Assembly: GCA_946965045.2 (NCBI GenBank)
Contig: OX337242.1
Coordinates: forward strand, 682,001-746,000
Reading direction: 5' to 3'
From: Epithemia pelagica
Taxonomy: Eukaryota; Bacillariophyta; Bacillariophyceae; Surirellales; Surirellaceae
DNA length: 64,000 nucleotides
Of the stretch, positions 30,262 to 39,026 are shown piece after piece. The position numbers and the translations under genes were made by a program. Under the pieces are notes generated by a model. It was not told where the DNA came from. It worked only from the letters and a program-made list of their open reading frames with translations, and made no database searches. Position 1 is the first letter of the stretch. Each line of letters opens with the position of its first letter.

Positions 30262-31476
30262 CTAGGAACTCTTGTCTGTTTCCGTTTGGTACAGTCGTTG
30301 GACATGGGTTTGAAATTCATTGACAGCCGTGTCCAAATCATGATTGATAATGACAGCATCCCACTTGTTGTCCTCTGGGTTATTGGTATTGAGACCATAG
30401 TCTAGCTCGGCTGCCGCATTTTGCAATCGTTGTCGTACTTGGGCTTCCTCTTCGGTTCCTCGATTCCGCAATCGTGCTTCCAAGACTTGCATGGAGGGCG
30501 GAGCAATAAAAATAAACTTGGGTTGCAAGAGAATCTTGTCCTCATTATCATCATCATCATTCGTAGAAGAAGAAGAGGATGGAATGGTGAGAATCCCATC
30601 GTTTTCTTGTTGTTGCTGTTCTCGCAACGCGTGGAGTCGCTTGACACCCTGAACGTCAATGTCCAACAAACACTTTTGCCCCTTGGCTTGGACTTGCAAA
30701 ATCGCTTGCCAACTGGTACCGTAGTAATTCCCATGAACCTTGGCCCATTCTAGAAAATAACCCGTGGTATCGGTTTCTTCCCGTTGTGTGGATGCTTCGT
30801 CAGTCGACGACGACGATCCAAAGAGGAGATGTTCCATTTCGGAAACCGAAAGGAAATGATACTGGACACCATGAACTTCTCCAGGTCGAGGTTTTCGAGT
30901 CGTGTGCGAAACACTAAAGCCAAACGACGGTGTTGTTGGTGTCTCGTCCTGCTCTTGCAAAAATCGTTGAATAATGGTGCCCTTGCCAACACCCGAAGGT
31001 CCACAGACTACCAAAGGATCCAAGACGATGGCTGCGTCCTTGGTGTTGCGCTCCTGTGTTGTATGCATCGGCCGTGTCGACCCTGTTGTATGGTTCCTCA
31101 AGAATGACGTGGACGACGACGACGACAAGGCTGTGGCTTTTCGGAAACTGGTCTGCGCCCGACGCTCAAGGCCCATATTGGTGTTTCTTGTAGTTCTCAT
31201 CCACGTCGTTGTAGGTGCCATTGTGGTTCTCCCTTGTCCAACAAAAGGACGGTTTCCGACTGCAGTAGTGGACTGTGTCACCCACGACGTCATGGCTCTA
31301 CCAAACGCATGAGGATGTGGTAGCAGTCGTCCATAATAGTTCTGCTTCTGGATCATGTGCTGAAACGCAACGGCGCCATCCAACGACAAGGAACACACCA
31401 TGATGATGAGGATGGTCAATAGTAGACGATGATGAAACTGGAACAAGAATGGTACCACAGCATCCACGTTGGACAT
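30262..31476 (-). CDS. GMK: Guanylate kinase, probably plastid-targeted
   Basis: 404 residues. The kinase core starts near residue 155 with the P-loop CGPSGVGKGT, followed by VSHTTRKPRPGEVHGVQYHF (GMP-binding), FLEWAKVHGNYYGTS and CLLDIDVQGVKRL, then the lid and IFIAPPSMQVLEARLRNRGT. These are the standard order and motifs of guanylate kinase, which converts GMP and ATP to GDP and ADP. A low-complexity insertion (Ser/Asp-rich, around residues 290-315) interrupts the core. The N-terminal extension of about 150 residues has a hydrophobic signal ending in DGAVAFQ, similar to the A-F cleavage context of diatom plastid precursors, then a Ser/Thr/Arg-rich transit-like stretch. Plastid location is an inference. 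Confidence 0.85.
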   Translation of the reverse strand: MSNVDAVVPFLFQFHHRLLLTILIIMVCSLSLDGAVAFQHMIQKQNYYGRLLPHPHAFGRAMTSWVTQSTTAVGNRPFVGQGRTTMAPTTTWMRTTRNTNMGLERRAQTSFRKATALSSSSSTSFLRNHTTGSTRPMHTTQERNTKDAAIVLDPLVVCGPSGVGKGTIIQRFLQEQDETPTTPSFGFSVSHTTRKPRPGEVHGVQYHFLSVSEMEHLLFGSSSSTDEASTQREETDTTGYFLEWAKVHGNYYGTSWQAILQVQAKGQKCLLDIDVQGVKRLHALREQQQQENDGILTIPSSSSSTNDDDDNEDKILLQPKFIFIAPPSMQVLEARLRNRGTEEEAQVRQRLQNAAAELDYGLNTNNPEDNKWDAVIINHDLDTAVNEFQTHVQRLYQTETDKSS

Positions 31477-31740
31477 AGTTGCAACCCTCTATTTCTATTT
31501 TGTGTGGTCAGGGTAAAAACTGCCAACACAGAAAAAAGGCTTCGGCAATTTTCTCCATGTCGCACACATCACGAAAAGCTATGTGTGCCGTTGATAGCAG
31601 TATGGGTAGCCAACGTCTCTAGCTGTAGAAACCTCTATTCTAGAAAACAAAATATGGTAAAGGTAAGGGAACATCGAGGACGACCAACAACCTTTGTCAC
31701 TGCATACAAAATCTTTAGAAACGGCTAAAACATAACTTTT

Positions 31741-32950
31741 CTACGGATCCGATGGCTTATTGGTGGTGGGTGACCGCCGCCGATCGGGTCCTACATTGGA
31801 ATCGTGGTTTCCCATTTCCAAGGATCGACGATAACAGGCCCACATGGCATCTTTAATGACAGTCCGAAACTTGCCATTTTCCAATTCGTACAAGGCCGAC
31901 GCTGTGGTCCCCGAAGGACTGGTCACACGGTTACGCAAAATGGCGGGATGCTCCTTGCTTTCAATGGCATACAAGGTCGAGCCAAGCATGGTATGGTACA
32001 CCAAAGTCGTGGCTTGATTCCGTGGAAAGCCCATGTGTACCCCTTTACGGTCAAGAAACAACAGGTAGGCAAAGTCAGTGAGCTATCAGGCTTCGCATCG
32101 CCTGCTTGTTGAGAGAAATCACGTTACCTGCGTCGATCATGGCTTCCATGAGCATAAAAATATATGCAGGGCCAGATCCTGAGATGCTTGTTGACATGTC
32201 AATAAAGGCTTCATCGTCTACATACATCTAGAGGTAGTTGAATCCATTGACAATATTGAGAAACGAGAACATTCATCATGTGGGTTGTCGTTGCTCACGA
32301 TCAGAGCGGGTACTCACTGTTTCGCCAAAACTCCCCAAAAGTTCCCCTGCCATGTGACGATCTTCTGTGGAGAGATTCGATGTACAACTCCACACCGTCA
32401 TTCCACTGCCAATTGTGGCAGGAGTATTTGGCATGCTGCGAACCACCTTGCCGATTCCTCCTTCTTCCAATACTGATATGGGGGTACCAGCAATCACCGA
32501 CAGTACAATCGCATCCGACTTTGGACGAGCTTGTTTCATTTGTTCAAAAAAGCTGGACGTCAAGTTCTGCGGTTTCACGGCCAGTAACACTAAGTTTGAA
32601 TCCTCCATACAGTCTGGAATGGATTGAGAAATGGGTATTCCATAGCTCTCATGCATTCGTTCCATGGCAGTTTCCGACACATCAAAGACGGACATTTGGT
32701 TGGCTGGTTGCATACCAGACGCTACCAACGGTTCCACCATGGCACTTGCCATGGTCCCTGCTCCAATGACCGACATTTTGTTCACAAGTGGACTTGTCGT
32801 TTTCGTTTCAGTTGCTTGGATGGTGCTGGTGTGAGAGTAGAGACGGTACGCCCGTGTCATGCGCACAGGTTGTCCTGGAAGGCCACAGCGACGGACCAAC
32901 GAGACCCATCCTCTTCTTGAAATTGCGAAGGATGATGGGGACCTAATCAT
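31741..32950 (-). CDS. P5CR: Pyrroline-5-carboxylate reductase
   Basis: Three exons, 32950-32318, 32227-32128 and 32042-31741, total 344 residues with frame kept. Introns 32317-32228 (GTGAGT...CTCTAG) and 32127-32043 (GTAACG...GTAAAG). The N-terminus of about 55 residues is Arg/Ser-rich, like a mitochondrial or plastid presequence. The Rossmann start is KMSVIGAGTMASAMVEPLV, then VLLAVKPQNL and VVRSMPNTPATIGSGMTVW. The short middle exon supplies IDMSTSISGSGPAYIFMLME, the family signature, and the last exon continues VHMGFPRNQATTLVYHTMLG and SPSGTTASALYELE. The enzyme makes proline from P5C with NAD(P)H, the last step of proline synthesis. It is divergent from the borealin-like gene. Confidence 0.92.
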
Positions 32951-33342
32951 GGTCGATCACGTATCACACAGACGCTCTTCTCACGTCTATCTAGTGGCTC
33001 GTTCTCTGTCGTCTTGATACCCCGAATGAGAAGACAACGGACGATCTTGAGATCCTTTTTGATGTCTCTGACTGCGGGAACCGCGACCCAAAAATGTCCC
33101 TGACGCGAGCATTGCCCACCAGAAAGCATGGCATGCTCTGATACTTAACAGGGTAGAATCTATACAAAGTGACGGCGCGCCCGACGGTCTTCATGCGCTC
33201 ACCAAATCTCCTCGTGTTAGGAAGGATTCTGGTGTTGCACAAATGAATGGGACAATTGTGATCGTTTCTCGTTGTGAGAAGCTATTTGTTGAGGTGTCCT
33301 GCACTCTACCGAGTTTTCTGCACCATTCTGAATCAGGATACC
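32951..33342. other. Divergent promoter region, P5CR / borealin-like
   Basis: 392 bp between two divergent start codons; no gene or clear TATA box assigned. Confidence 0.4.
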
Positions 33343-34189
33343 ATGCCTGCACAATACGAACGAATTCGAGAAGCCTCAAAGAGACAGATCATGGGAGACC
33401 TTTCGCCCAACAAAACTTCCAGTGGCATGTCTACCGATCCGCAGTCATCCGTCGCTGACCATGAGGAATGGCTGAAGTCCATTTACGATGAAATGGAGAA
33501 GAGGATTAATGATTTGAAGGATCAATGTGATTGCGAGAAGAACAAGCAACAGCAAGTTTTTGCCTCGGCCATGGTCAAACTATCACGGAATGTCAAGAAC
33601 ATGACAGTATCGGAATTCAACGCAGTGTACAAGGTTGATTTGCTTCAAACCCTGCAGAGATCACAAAATATGCATTTCACTGGAACATCGGCATTGATGC
33701 CTCTAGACGCTAATCTACAAACACCTGGTGGGGTACCAAAGTATGCCATGCCGAAAAAGAAGAACATCACAACGCCATTCCGCACTGTGAGAAAGGGGGA
33801 ACAACTATTGTAAGAAAAGACAAGGAAATCGCATCGTGAAAAATGTCAGACGGTATATATCTCACATTTCATTTTGTGCTTACAGCTCCAAGAACGGCTC
33901 TCCAGTAGAGGGAGTCGGTGAAGTCACCAACCATGTTGGTGGTGGAGAAGGAATGCCTCGATTGGTGGCCACCGTAACGAAAGCACCTGTTGGAGGATCC
34001 CGCCTAAAGGCTACTTCGGCAACAACGTCCCTGGAAATTGATGTTGGCAACGGGCAGCTAATTTCTTTGAACGATCCCAAAGCGGTGGCAATAAAGCAAT
34101 TGGCTCCGGAACAACTCACCGCAACAATGATGCAACTCCAAATGCTCAAGGACCAGGTCGATTCGGCCATGCAACAACTAACGAAGTGA
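33343..34189 (+). CDS. Borealin-like chromosomal passenger complex subunit
   Basis: Two exons, 33343-33809 and 33886-34189, 256 residues. The intron 33810-33885 (GTAAGA...TTACAG) joins as GEQLFSKNGSPVEG. The N-terminal part is helical and contains SAMVKLSRNVKNMTVSEFNA, like the Nbl1/borealin N-terminal helix that bundles with INCENP and survivin. The middle has TTPFRTVRKGEQLFS followed by NGSPVE, matching the TPxxxxRxGExxxSxxGSP pattern of borealin C-terminal domains. Borealin targets Aurora B kinase to centromeres. The start is the ATG at 33343 (MPAQYERIREASK); an in-frame ATG 69 bp upstream is possible. The assignment rests on short motifs. Confidence 0.7.
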
Positions 34190-34557
34190 TCATCCACACG
34201 AACTTCTCGACAATTGAGAATTGGTGCTCGAGTATTAAATGATACTTTCACTGAAAGTGACAATGCCTTTTTATTTTCCTTGGATTAGTCGACCTCAATC
34301 GTTCCGCATGAACGAAGAAGAGCCGCTGTATTAGAAGCTGTACAATAATGGTCTAAGACACTTCCTTGCACTCACAATAAGATGCCTCTGTCTATATAGT
34401 GAGCGGGTTGTATCATGGACCCTCCTCACCAACAAACCTACGACCACGATGATGTTTGCACATCTGGTGCTTCATATCCATCCTCGTAGCTGGCAGTGTA
34501 CCTGAGAGATAAAGAAGACAGAACCCGCATCAGATCATTATTACGGGGGAAAGCAAA
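34190..34557. other. Convergent 3' spacer, may hold a terminal exon
   Basis: Lies between the borealin-like stop and the end of the TPR protein at 34558. On the minus strand a possible acceptor (CTCTCAG, near 34501) precedes a short open stretch (YTASYEDGYEAPDVQTSS) that could be a last exon of the TPR gene, but it is not in the frame given by the GTAAGT donor at 34587. Confidence 0.3.
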
Positions 34558-35438
34558 CTAAAAGAAAGTATCATCAATGTTACTTACCTTTGCCACAGCT
34601 GTCATGTAGTCAGCCCGACCCACCGATTGAGCGTACTGTGTTTCTATGGATTGTCTCATGTAATGCGCTGCCTTGGTGGGTTCTTGTCGAACTTCAGCAA
34701 ACAAAGCCAAGTAAAACAGACTATAAAACTCGTCCGATAAGGTTGCTTTGCGAGAACCCAAAAGGGCCAGTTCTTCTTCCGTGGTGGTACCCCGAAACAG
34801 TTTGTAGACAACGGCCATGATAGGCCGTCGATCTCGTTGGTTGGGTGGTAACGACATGGCATCTGGAACTGGAAAGGTGTTTGGATCCTTGCGCAAGGCA
34901 CTGGCAATGTCCCTGTCAAACGAGAGAAGAAGTGTTTTGACCGCAATCTGTGAGGAGTTCTGGTTCACACACACACGTCGTGGATCTCCATGATCCATGG
35001 CGTTACAGGTTGGTGCGTGTCCCCATTTATTACGCACCAGACAATTTCTTCCACATCCAATGGATTGACTTTGACATCGAGTTGAAACTGTTGGCGAGCT
35101 TTGGTAAACTCATTGGCATAATAATAGGACAAGCCACGTTGCCACAAAAACGGGGCATATCGTGGTTCTTCCTGTTCGGCCTGATCAAACAATTCAATGG
35201 ATTTGGGGACTTGACTTTGCCGAAAGGCTAGCATGCCTTCGGAAACTCGCTGACGTGCCTCGTTGACGCCAAACAGACGAGTTGGAAGAGAGGAGATCCT
35301 GCTGCTTCCAGGTCGTCGTGAGACGGCCGCCATGCCTGGACTCAAGCAAAAGGAGCACACGGGCTGATGGAGCCATATGCCAAGTCCGATGCAAATCAGC
35401 AACACTACATTTGGGAGTATGCGCCCATTACCCATCAT
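34558..35438 (-). CDS. Signal-peptide TPR protein, possibly plastid
   Basis: Exons 35438-35034 and 34959-34558 (about 267 residues). The intron 35033-34960 (GTAATA...ACCAG, 74 bp) is the simplest way to join the two frames as EEIVWCNSSQIAVKTLLL; the exact border is uncertain. The N-terminus has a hydrophobic signal ending SFCLSPGMAAVSRR, a possible diatom plastid signal. Residues 65-130 form a TPR pair (PKSIELFDQAEQ, then PFLWQRGLSYYYANEFTKAR). The second exon has DRRPIMAVVYKLFRG and YSLFYLALFAEVRQEPTKAA, typical of a family of TPR-like proteins in algae and bacteria. The 3' end is unsure: a good GTAAGT donor follows VAK at 34588, so the terminal residues could come from another exon. Function unknown. 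Confidence 0.6.
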
Positions 35439-35768
35439 GATTGCACAACGACTTCCATTCTAGATTCCAAAAGACTTTTGTACCGTCGCCTACGCCATGG
35501 TCAGAATTGCTTCCGAGAGATGGGTGTGAGTCAGTGTGCCGTCCGTCTGTCTGTCATTCTATTAGGAGTTATTTTCATTTTCTGTTTTACTAGAGGAGTA
35601 GTTTAACATATTTTGAAGAATAAGAAGAAGCAACCATCGTTCCAAGTTTGCAACAGAACGTCCGAACAAAACACAATGGGACCGGTGTGCTTCTCGTCGT
35701 ATCTCGTCCACACATGCGCAGACTCTCCGAATTACCTACACCTACCTAGACCAGCAGCATGGCATTGT
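35439..35768. other. Spacer without supported gene
   Basis: 330 bp between the TPR gene start and the end of the alcohol oxidase-like gene. Nothing recognised. Confidence 0.4.
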
Positions 35769-38700
35769 TTACGGAGCGGCTCCACCCGTGACGGTAAAGA
35801 GACTGTTGCTGGCCGACGCCAAGGACAGAATCAGATCCCTACCGCCACCCAGCAACAGGACCAAGAGGAGTGTGAGGGCCACTCCCACCAAGATGAGTTT
35901 TGTTTGGGACGATAGACCGACACGGGACGACGTAACAGAGGTGGTGGACGACCATGACGATGGCAAGGTCCAGGATGCTGGGAGTGGGGACAAGACTTTG
36001 GGACGGGTATGATTGCGCACCAATTCCATTTCATGGACGCGCGTCGGGGCGTCGGGTGTCAAGGGGGGCCGACCATCGTGGGCCCTTAAGCGGTGGGCCA
36101 ACTTGTGCGACAACATGTGGGCGCAGGCGGCCACGGTCACGAGGGGTGTCACGAGAGTCGCCGTGGGAAACAAACTGCCATCCATGACATACAAGTGAGT
36201 GCAGTCCCAAACTTCGCCATACATGTCCACCACACCTTGATCCGGCAAGGCACTCATGCGACAGGATCCAAATTGGGCGTCGGAATACAAGAAACAAGAT
36301 TCGGCCAGGTTCAACTCGTGAATGCGACGCTGCAACACGTGGTCCCCCGGAAACGGCGGAGTGGGTTCGGTACCCGTACTGTTGTTGCCGTCACTGTTGG
36401 GGGGACGTGCCAATTCCTCGACCAGGCCCGGGAGGGTGGCAATGTCCTTGGCTCCCGCGGCCAACAAGAGTCGCGAGGCTGCCAACATGCCCTGACGCAA
36501 TCGTTCTTGATCCAACAGGTCCAAGGTATAACTCACTTGCACGGCGGAAGGCGACGACGACACGGACGACCGTGCGTGTCCCAAACGACCACCACCATGA
36601 TGCCGATGACGACGATTCCACCGGATACTTCCCTGACTGGCCTCACTTTCTTTCAAGGAACAAAGGACCGGCATGCAGTCACGGAATCGTCTCATCCAAC
36701 TCTTGAATTGGAGTGGTGTCGTATAGGGAAGTTGTGTGGCCATCCAACCCGGATGCAAATTCGCGGCCTGAATGGCAATGGATGCTTCGTCGTGGTTCGT
36801 GTCACTGGCGGGGGCGGGTGAACCGGTGCTGGAAATGGGAGGCAGACAACAAATGGATTGAGCCGGTCCGGTAAAGGCATTCATTCGGGGTTGTTCCGGG
36901 TGGGAATCTTCCACCGCCATCAGTTCCGGTGGGGGCGTGGCAAAGCCCAGGACGGCGACTTTAGGTTGCAATTGCAAATGCTGTCCGACATGAGGATTTT
37001 GCGAGGCAATCCCCGATTGTTGCAACAAGACGGGAGTCGACAAGGCGCCACCAGCCAAAATGACACTTTTGCGCGCTCGAATGACAATGGGTCGTCGTCG
37101 TCTTGTTCGTCGTCGACCTTGTGGTTGTGGTGGTTGCCGAGTGGTGGTGCTGGTCACAAACGACGAGTGTGGGTCCGCTTCGTCCTCTTCTTCCCATTCC
37201 ACATGACCGGAAACACCGGTGGCGCGGGGAATGGGAGGCATGACACTGCCACTGGCGTGATGATTGGTAGTACTACTATTGGCCGTGGTCGTGGGGGTCG
37301 TTTCAATGTGGGTAATCTGACACTGATCCAACAACCAACACCGATTGGTTTGGGCGGCATCGTGCAAAAAGGTGCGAGAGATGGACGTTCGTTGTCCATA
37401 GCGATCGCCCAAGGTGACAAAGCCACTGGTATCGGGGGACTGTTCGTCCAAAGCAGCACTACTAGCGTAGAGTCGTCTTCCTGGTCGTTGTTGGTATTGA
37501 TCGGGTCGAGGATGAATATTTTGCGGCATGGTGTGCCAGGGATATCCCAATTGCAAACAGGCATTGCGAAAGGCTTGATTCAAGGGCGACAGAGTCGTCG
37601 TAGTAGTGGATGCTGTGGTTGCCGATGCCAGGCCCAATCGGTGGTGCAGGGTGGCGAGACTGGCATCAAAGGGTCCTTGGGGTTGAAAATCCAACAGCCC
37701 AAAGCGGTGGACCCAGTCGTGACGGATGGCCGTGGACAACGGGGGACACGCTCCGGCATGGCGGGCCCAGGCACTGCCTCCCACCACCCGGGCTTGCACC
37801 ACGGCAATGCGAGGCGGAGCACTGGGAGTTGTCGTTGGTGTGGTCGTTGGTGTCGTTGTCGTCGTTGGTGGCGTTGGTGTCGTGTATTGGACTCGACGGT
37901 GCCACTGCCACGTGGCCTCTTGTTCCGTTGTGACCGCCGTCGCCGCGGCTCCTCGGCCCCCTCCTTGCTCGACGACCACGACGTGATATCCCGCTTGCGA
38001 CAAGACGGCCGCAGCCACACTGCCCGATGCTCCCGATCCCACAATGACGACATCGCAGTCGACTTGCAACACTTCGGGAGACGACGACAAAGTGTCATTG
38101 GTTGTGGTGGTAGGGAGCGGAGGACGGGGCGGCAAGACGGTTTGCGACTGTTTCTTGTGAGCCGTCACGACGGCTTGGGCATCGCGCATACGTCCCAAGG
38201 CGTGGGCGGCCGTCCCCGGATATCCCAAGGGCTTCCAAAAGGGATTTTGGGCTTGCAATTTGGGTGTTGTTGTTGTGGGAGTGTTTTGGTTGTGGTTGTC
38301 GGGAGTGCCCGCGACAATGACGGCCGTGGTGGTGGACATGGCGGGATGATAGGTATAGGCCGTGTGACAAATGGCTTGTTGCAACTGACGGAGCAGGAAT
38401 CGAACCATGTGACTGTTGTGATTGTGCTGCTGCTGCAAGACGGATTGAATCCCTTGCGTTTGTTCCGGCCGTGTCCAGTCGACAAAAGCCTTGTTGTTAT
38501 TGTTGTTGTTGTCCCCAAACACTTGGTGGGTCCCCTCGACCGTCGTGAACAGATCCAACAAGGTTCGAGTGGAGTGCGACACTTCATCCTCTTCTTCGTC
38601 GTCGTTGTTGTCATTTTCATGATCATTGTTGCTTCCCAACAAGTGCCGTTCCAAGGCGTAGAGGTATCCCGGATCGTACGACAGACCAAAGGTCCAAAAT

Positions 38701-38867
38701 CGTTCCATCCCCGTCACCTTGGCTATATTTGTATGAGTATGGGTGGATTCCCATGCCGGTACGGAATGGGGTGGTAACACGGCATCCACGACACGTTTCA
38801 AGGTTTCCTGTTGGACCACCGTCAAACGAGACGACGACGATGGCGACGACGAGGATGGGATTGTCAT
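35769..38867 (-). CDS. GMC oxidoreductase, long-chain alcohol oxidase/dehydrogenase type
   Basis: 1032 residues from the first ATG at 38867 (the frame is open to 38966 but begins with GTG there). An N-terminal helical region like that of fatty-alcohol oxidases precedes the FAD-binding start DCDVVIVGSGASGSVAAAVL. VVGGSAWARHAGACPP fits the second GMC region, RKSVILAGGALSTPVLLQQS the third. The C-terminal domain has SDAQFGSCRMSA and HLYVMDGSLFPTATLVTPLV, like the substrate domain of plant and yeast long-chain alcohol oxidases. A transmembrane helix (KLILVGVALTLLLVLLLGG) near the end suggests membrane anchoring. Such enzymes oxidise long-chain alcohols to aldehydes. Low-complexity Thr/Pro runs make it longer than the usual about 750 residues. 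The exact substrate is not visible. Confidence 0.82.
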   Translation of the reverse strand: MTIPSSSSPSSSSRLTVVQQETLKRVVDAVLPPHSVPAWESTHTHTNIAKVTGMERFWTFGLSYDPGYLYALERHLLGSNNDHENDNNDDEEEDEVSHSTRTLLDLFTTVEGTHQVFGDNNNNNNKAFVDWTRPEQTQGIQSVLQQQHNHNSHMVRFLLRQLQQAICHTAYTYHPAMSTTTAVIVAGTPDNHNQNTPTTTTPKLQAQNPFWKPLGYPGTAAHALGRMRDAQAVVTAHKKQSQTVLPPRPPLPTTTTNDTLSSSPEVLQVDCDVVIVGSGASGSVAAAVLSQAGYHVVVVEQGGGRGAAATAVTTEQEATWQWHRRVQYTTPTPPTTTTTPTTTPTTTPSAPPRIAVVQARVVGGSAWARHAGACPPLSTAIRHDWVHRFGLLDFQPQGPFDASLATLHHRLGLASATTASTTTTTLSPLNQAFRNACLQLGYPWHTMPQNIHPRPDQYQQRPGRRLYASSAALDEQSPDTSGFVTLGDRYGQRTSISRTFLHDAAQTNRCWLLDQCQITHIETTPTTTANSSTTNHHASGSVMPPIPRATGVSGHVEWEEEDEADPHSSFVTSTTTRQPPQPQGRRRTRRRRPIVIRARKSVILAGGALSTPVLLQQSGIASQNPHVGQHLQLQPKVAVLGFATPPPELMAVEDSHPEQPRMNAFTGPAQSICCLPPISSTGSPAPASDTNHDEASIAIQAANLHPGWMATQLPYTTPLQFKSWMRRFRDCMPVLCSLKESEASQGSIRWNRRHRHHGGGRLGHARSSVSSSPSAVQVSYTLDLLDQERLRQGMLAASRLLLAAGAKDIATLPGLVEELARPPNSDGNNSTGTEPTPPFPGDHVLQRRIHELNLAESCFLYSDAQFGSCRMSALPDQGVVDMYGEVWDCTHLYVMDGSLFPTATLVTPLVTVAACAHMLSHKLAHRLRAHDGRPPLTPDAPTRVHEMELVRNHTRPKVLSPLPASWTLPSSWSSTTSVTSSRVGLSSQTKLILVGVALTLLLVLLLGGGRDLILSLASASNSLFTVTGGAAP

Positions 38868-39026
38868 GGTGGTACAAGTACAACGACGAGAGTGGTGGTG
38901 GAGTTGTGGTCTGTTGTTGTTCCGATGAATGGTGGAGATGAAGAAAAAAAGATACGATCTTTCCACCGAAAGGCCCCCTCTTTAAATAAGGGGCTTTTTG
39001 AGATCTATAAAGGGGCGTCATGAAAC
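38868..39026. promoter_or_regulatory. Compact bidirectional promoter, alcohol oxidase-like / S1-NKAP
   Basis: Only 159 bp separate the divergent start codons. It contains TTTAAATA (38991-38998) and TCTATAAAG (39004-39012), TATA-like words, and GGGGC/GCCCC arms around the first. If the second is a TATA box, transcription would begin near or after 39030, so NKAP translation could start at the later ATG 39183. Confidence 0.35.

Noticed and set aside
36858-38777. 639-codon open frame on the + strand
   Set aside because: It is antisense to the alcohol oxidase-like gene, has no recognisable domain, and arises from codon bias opposite a long real frame.
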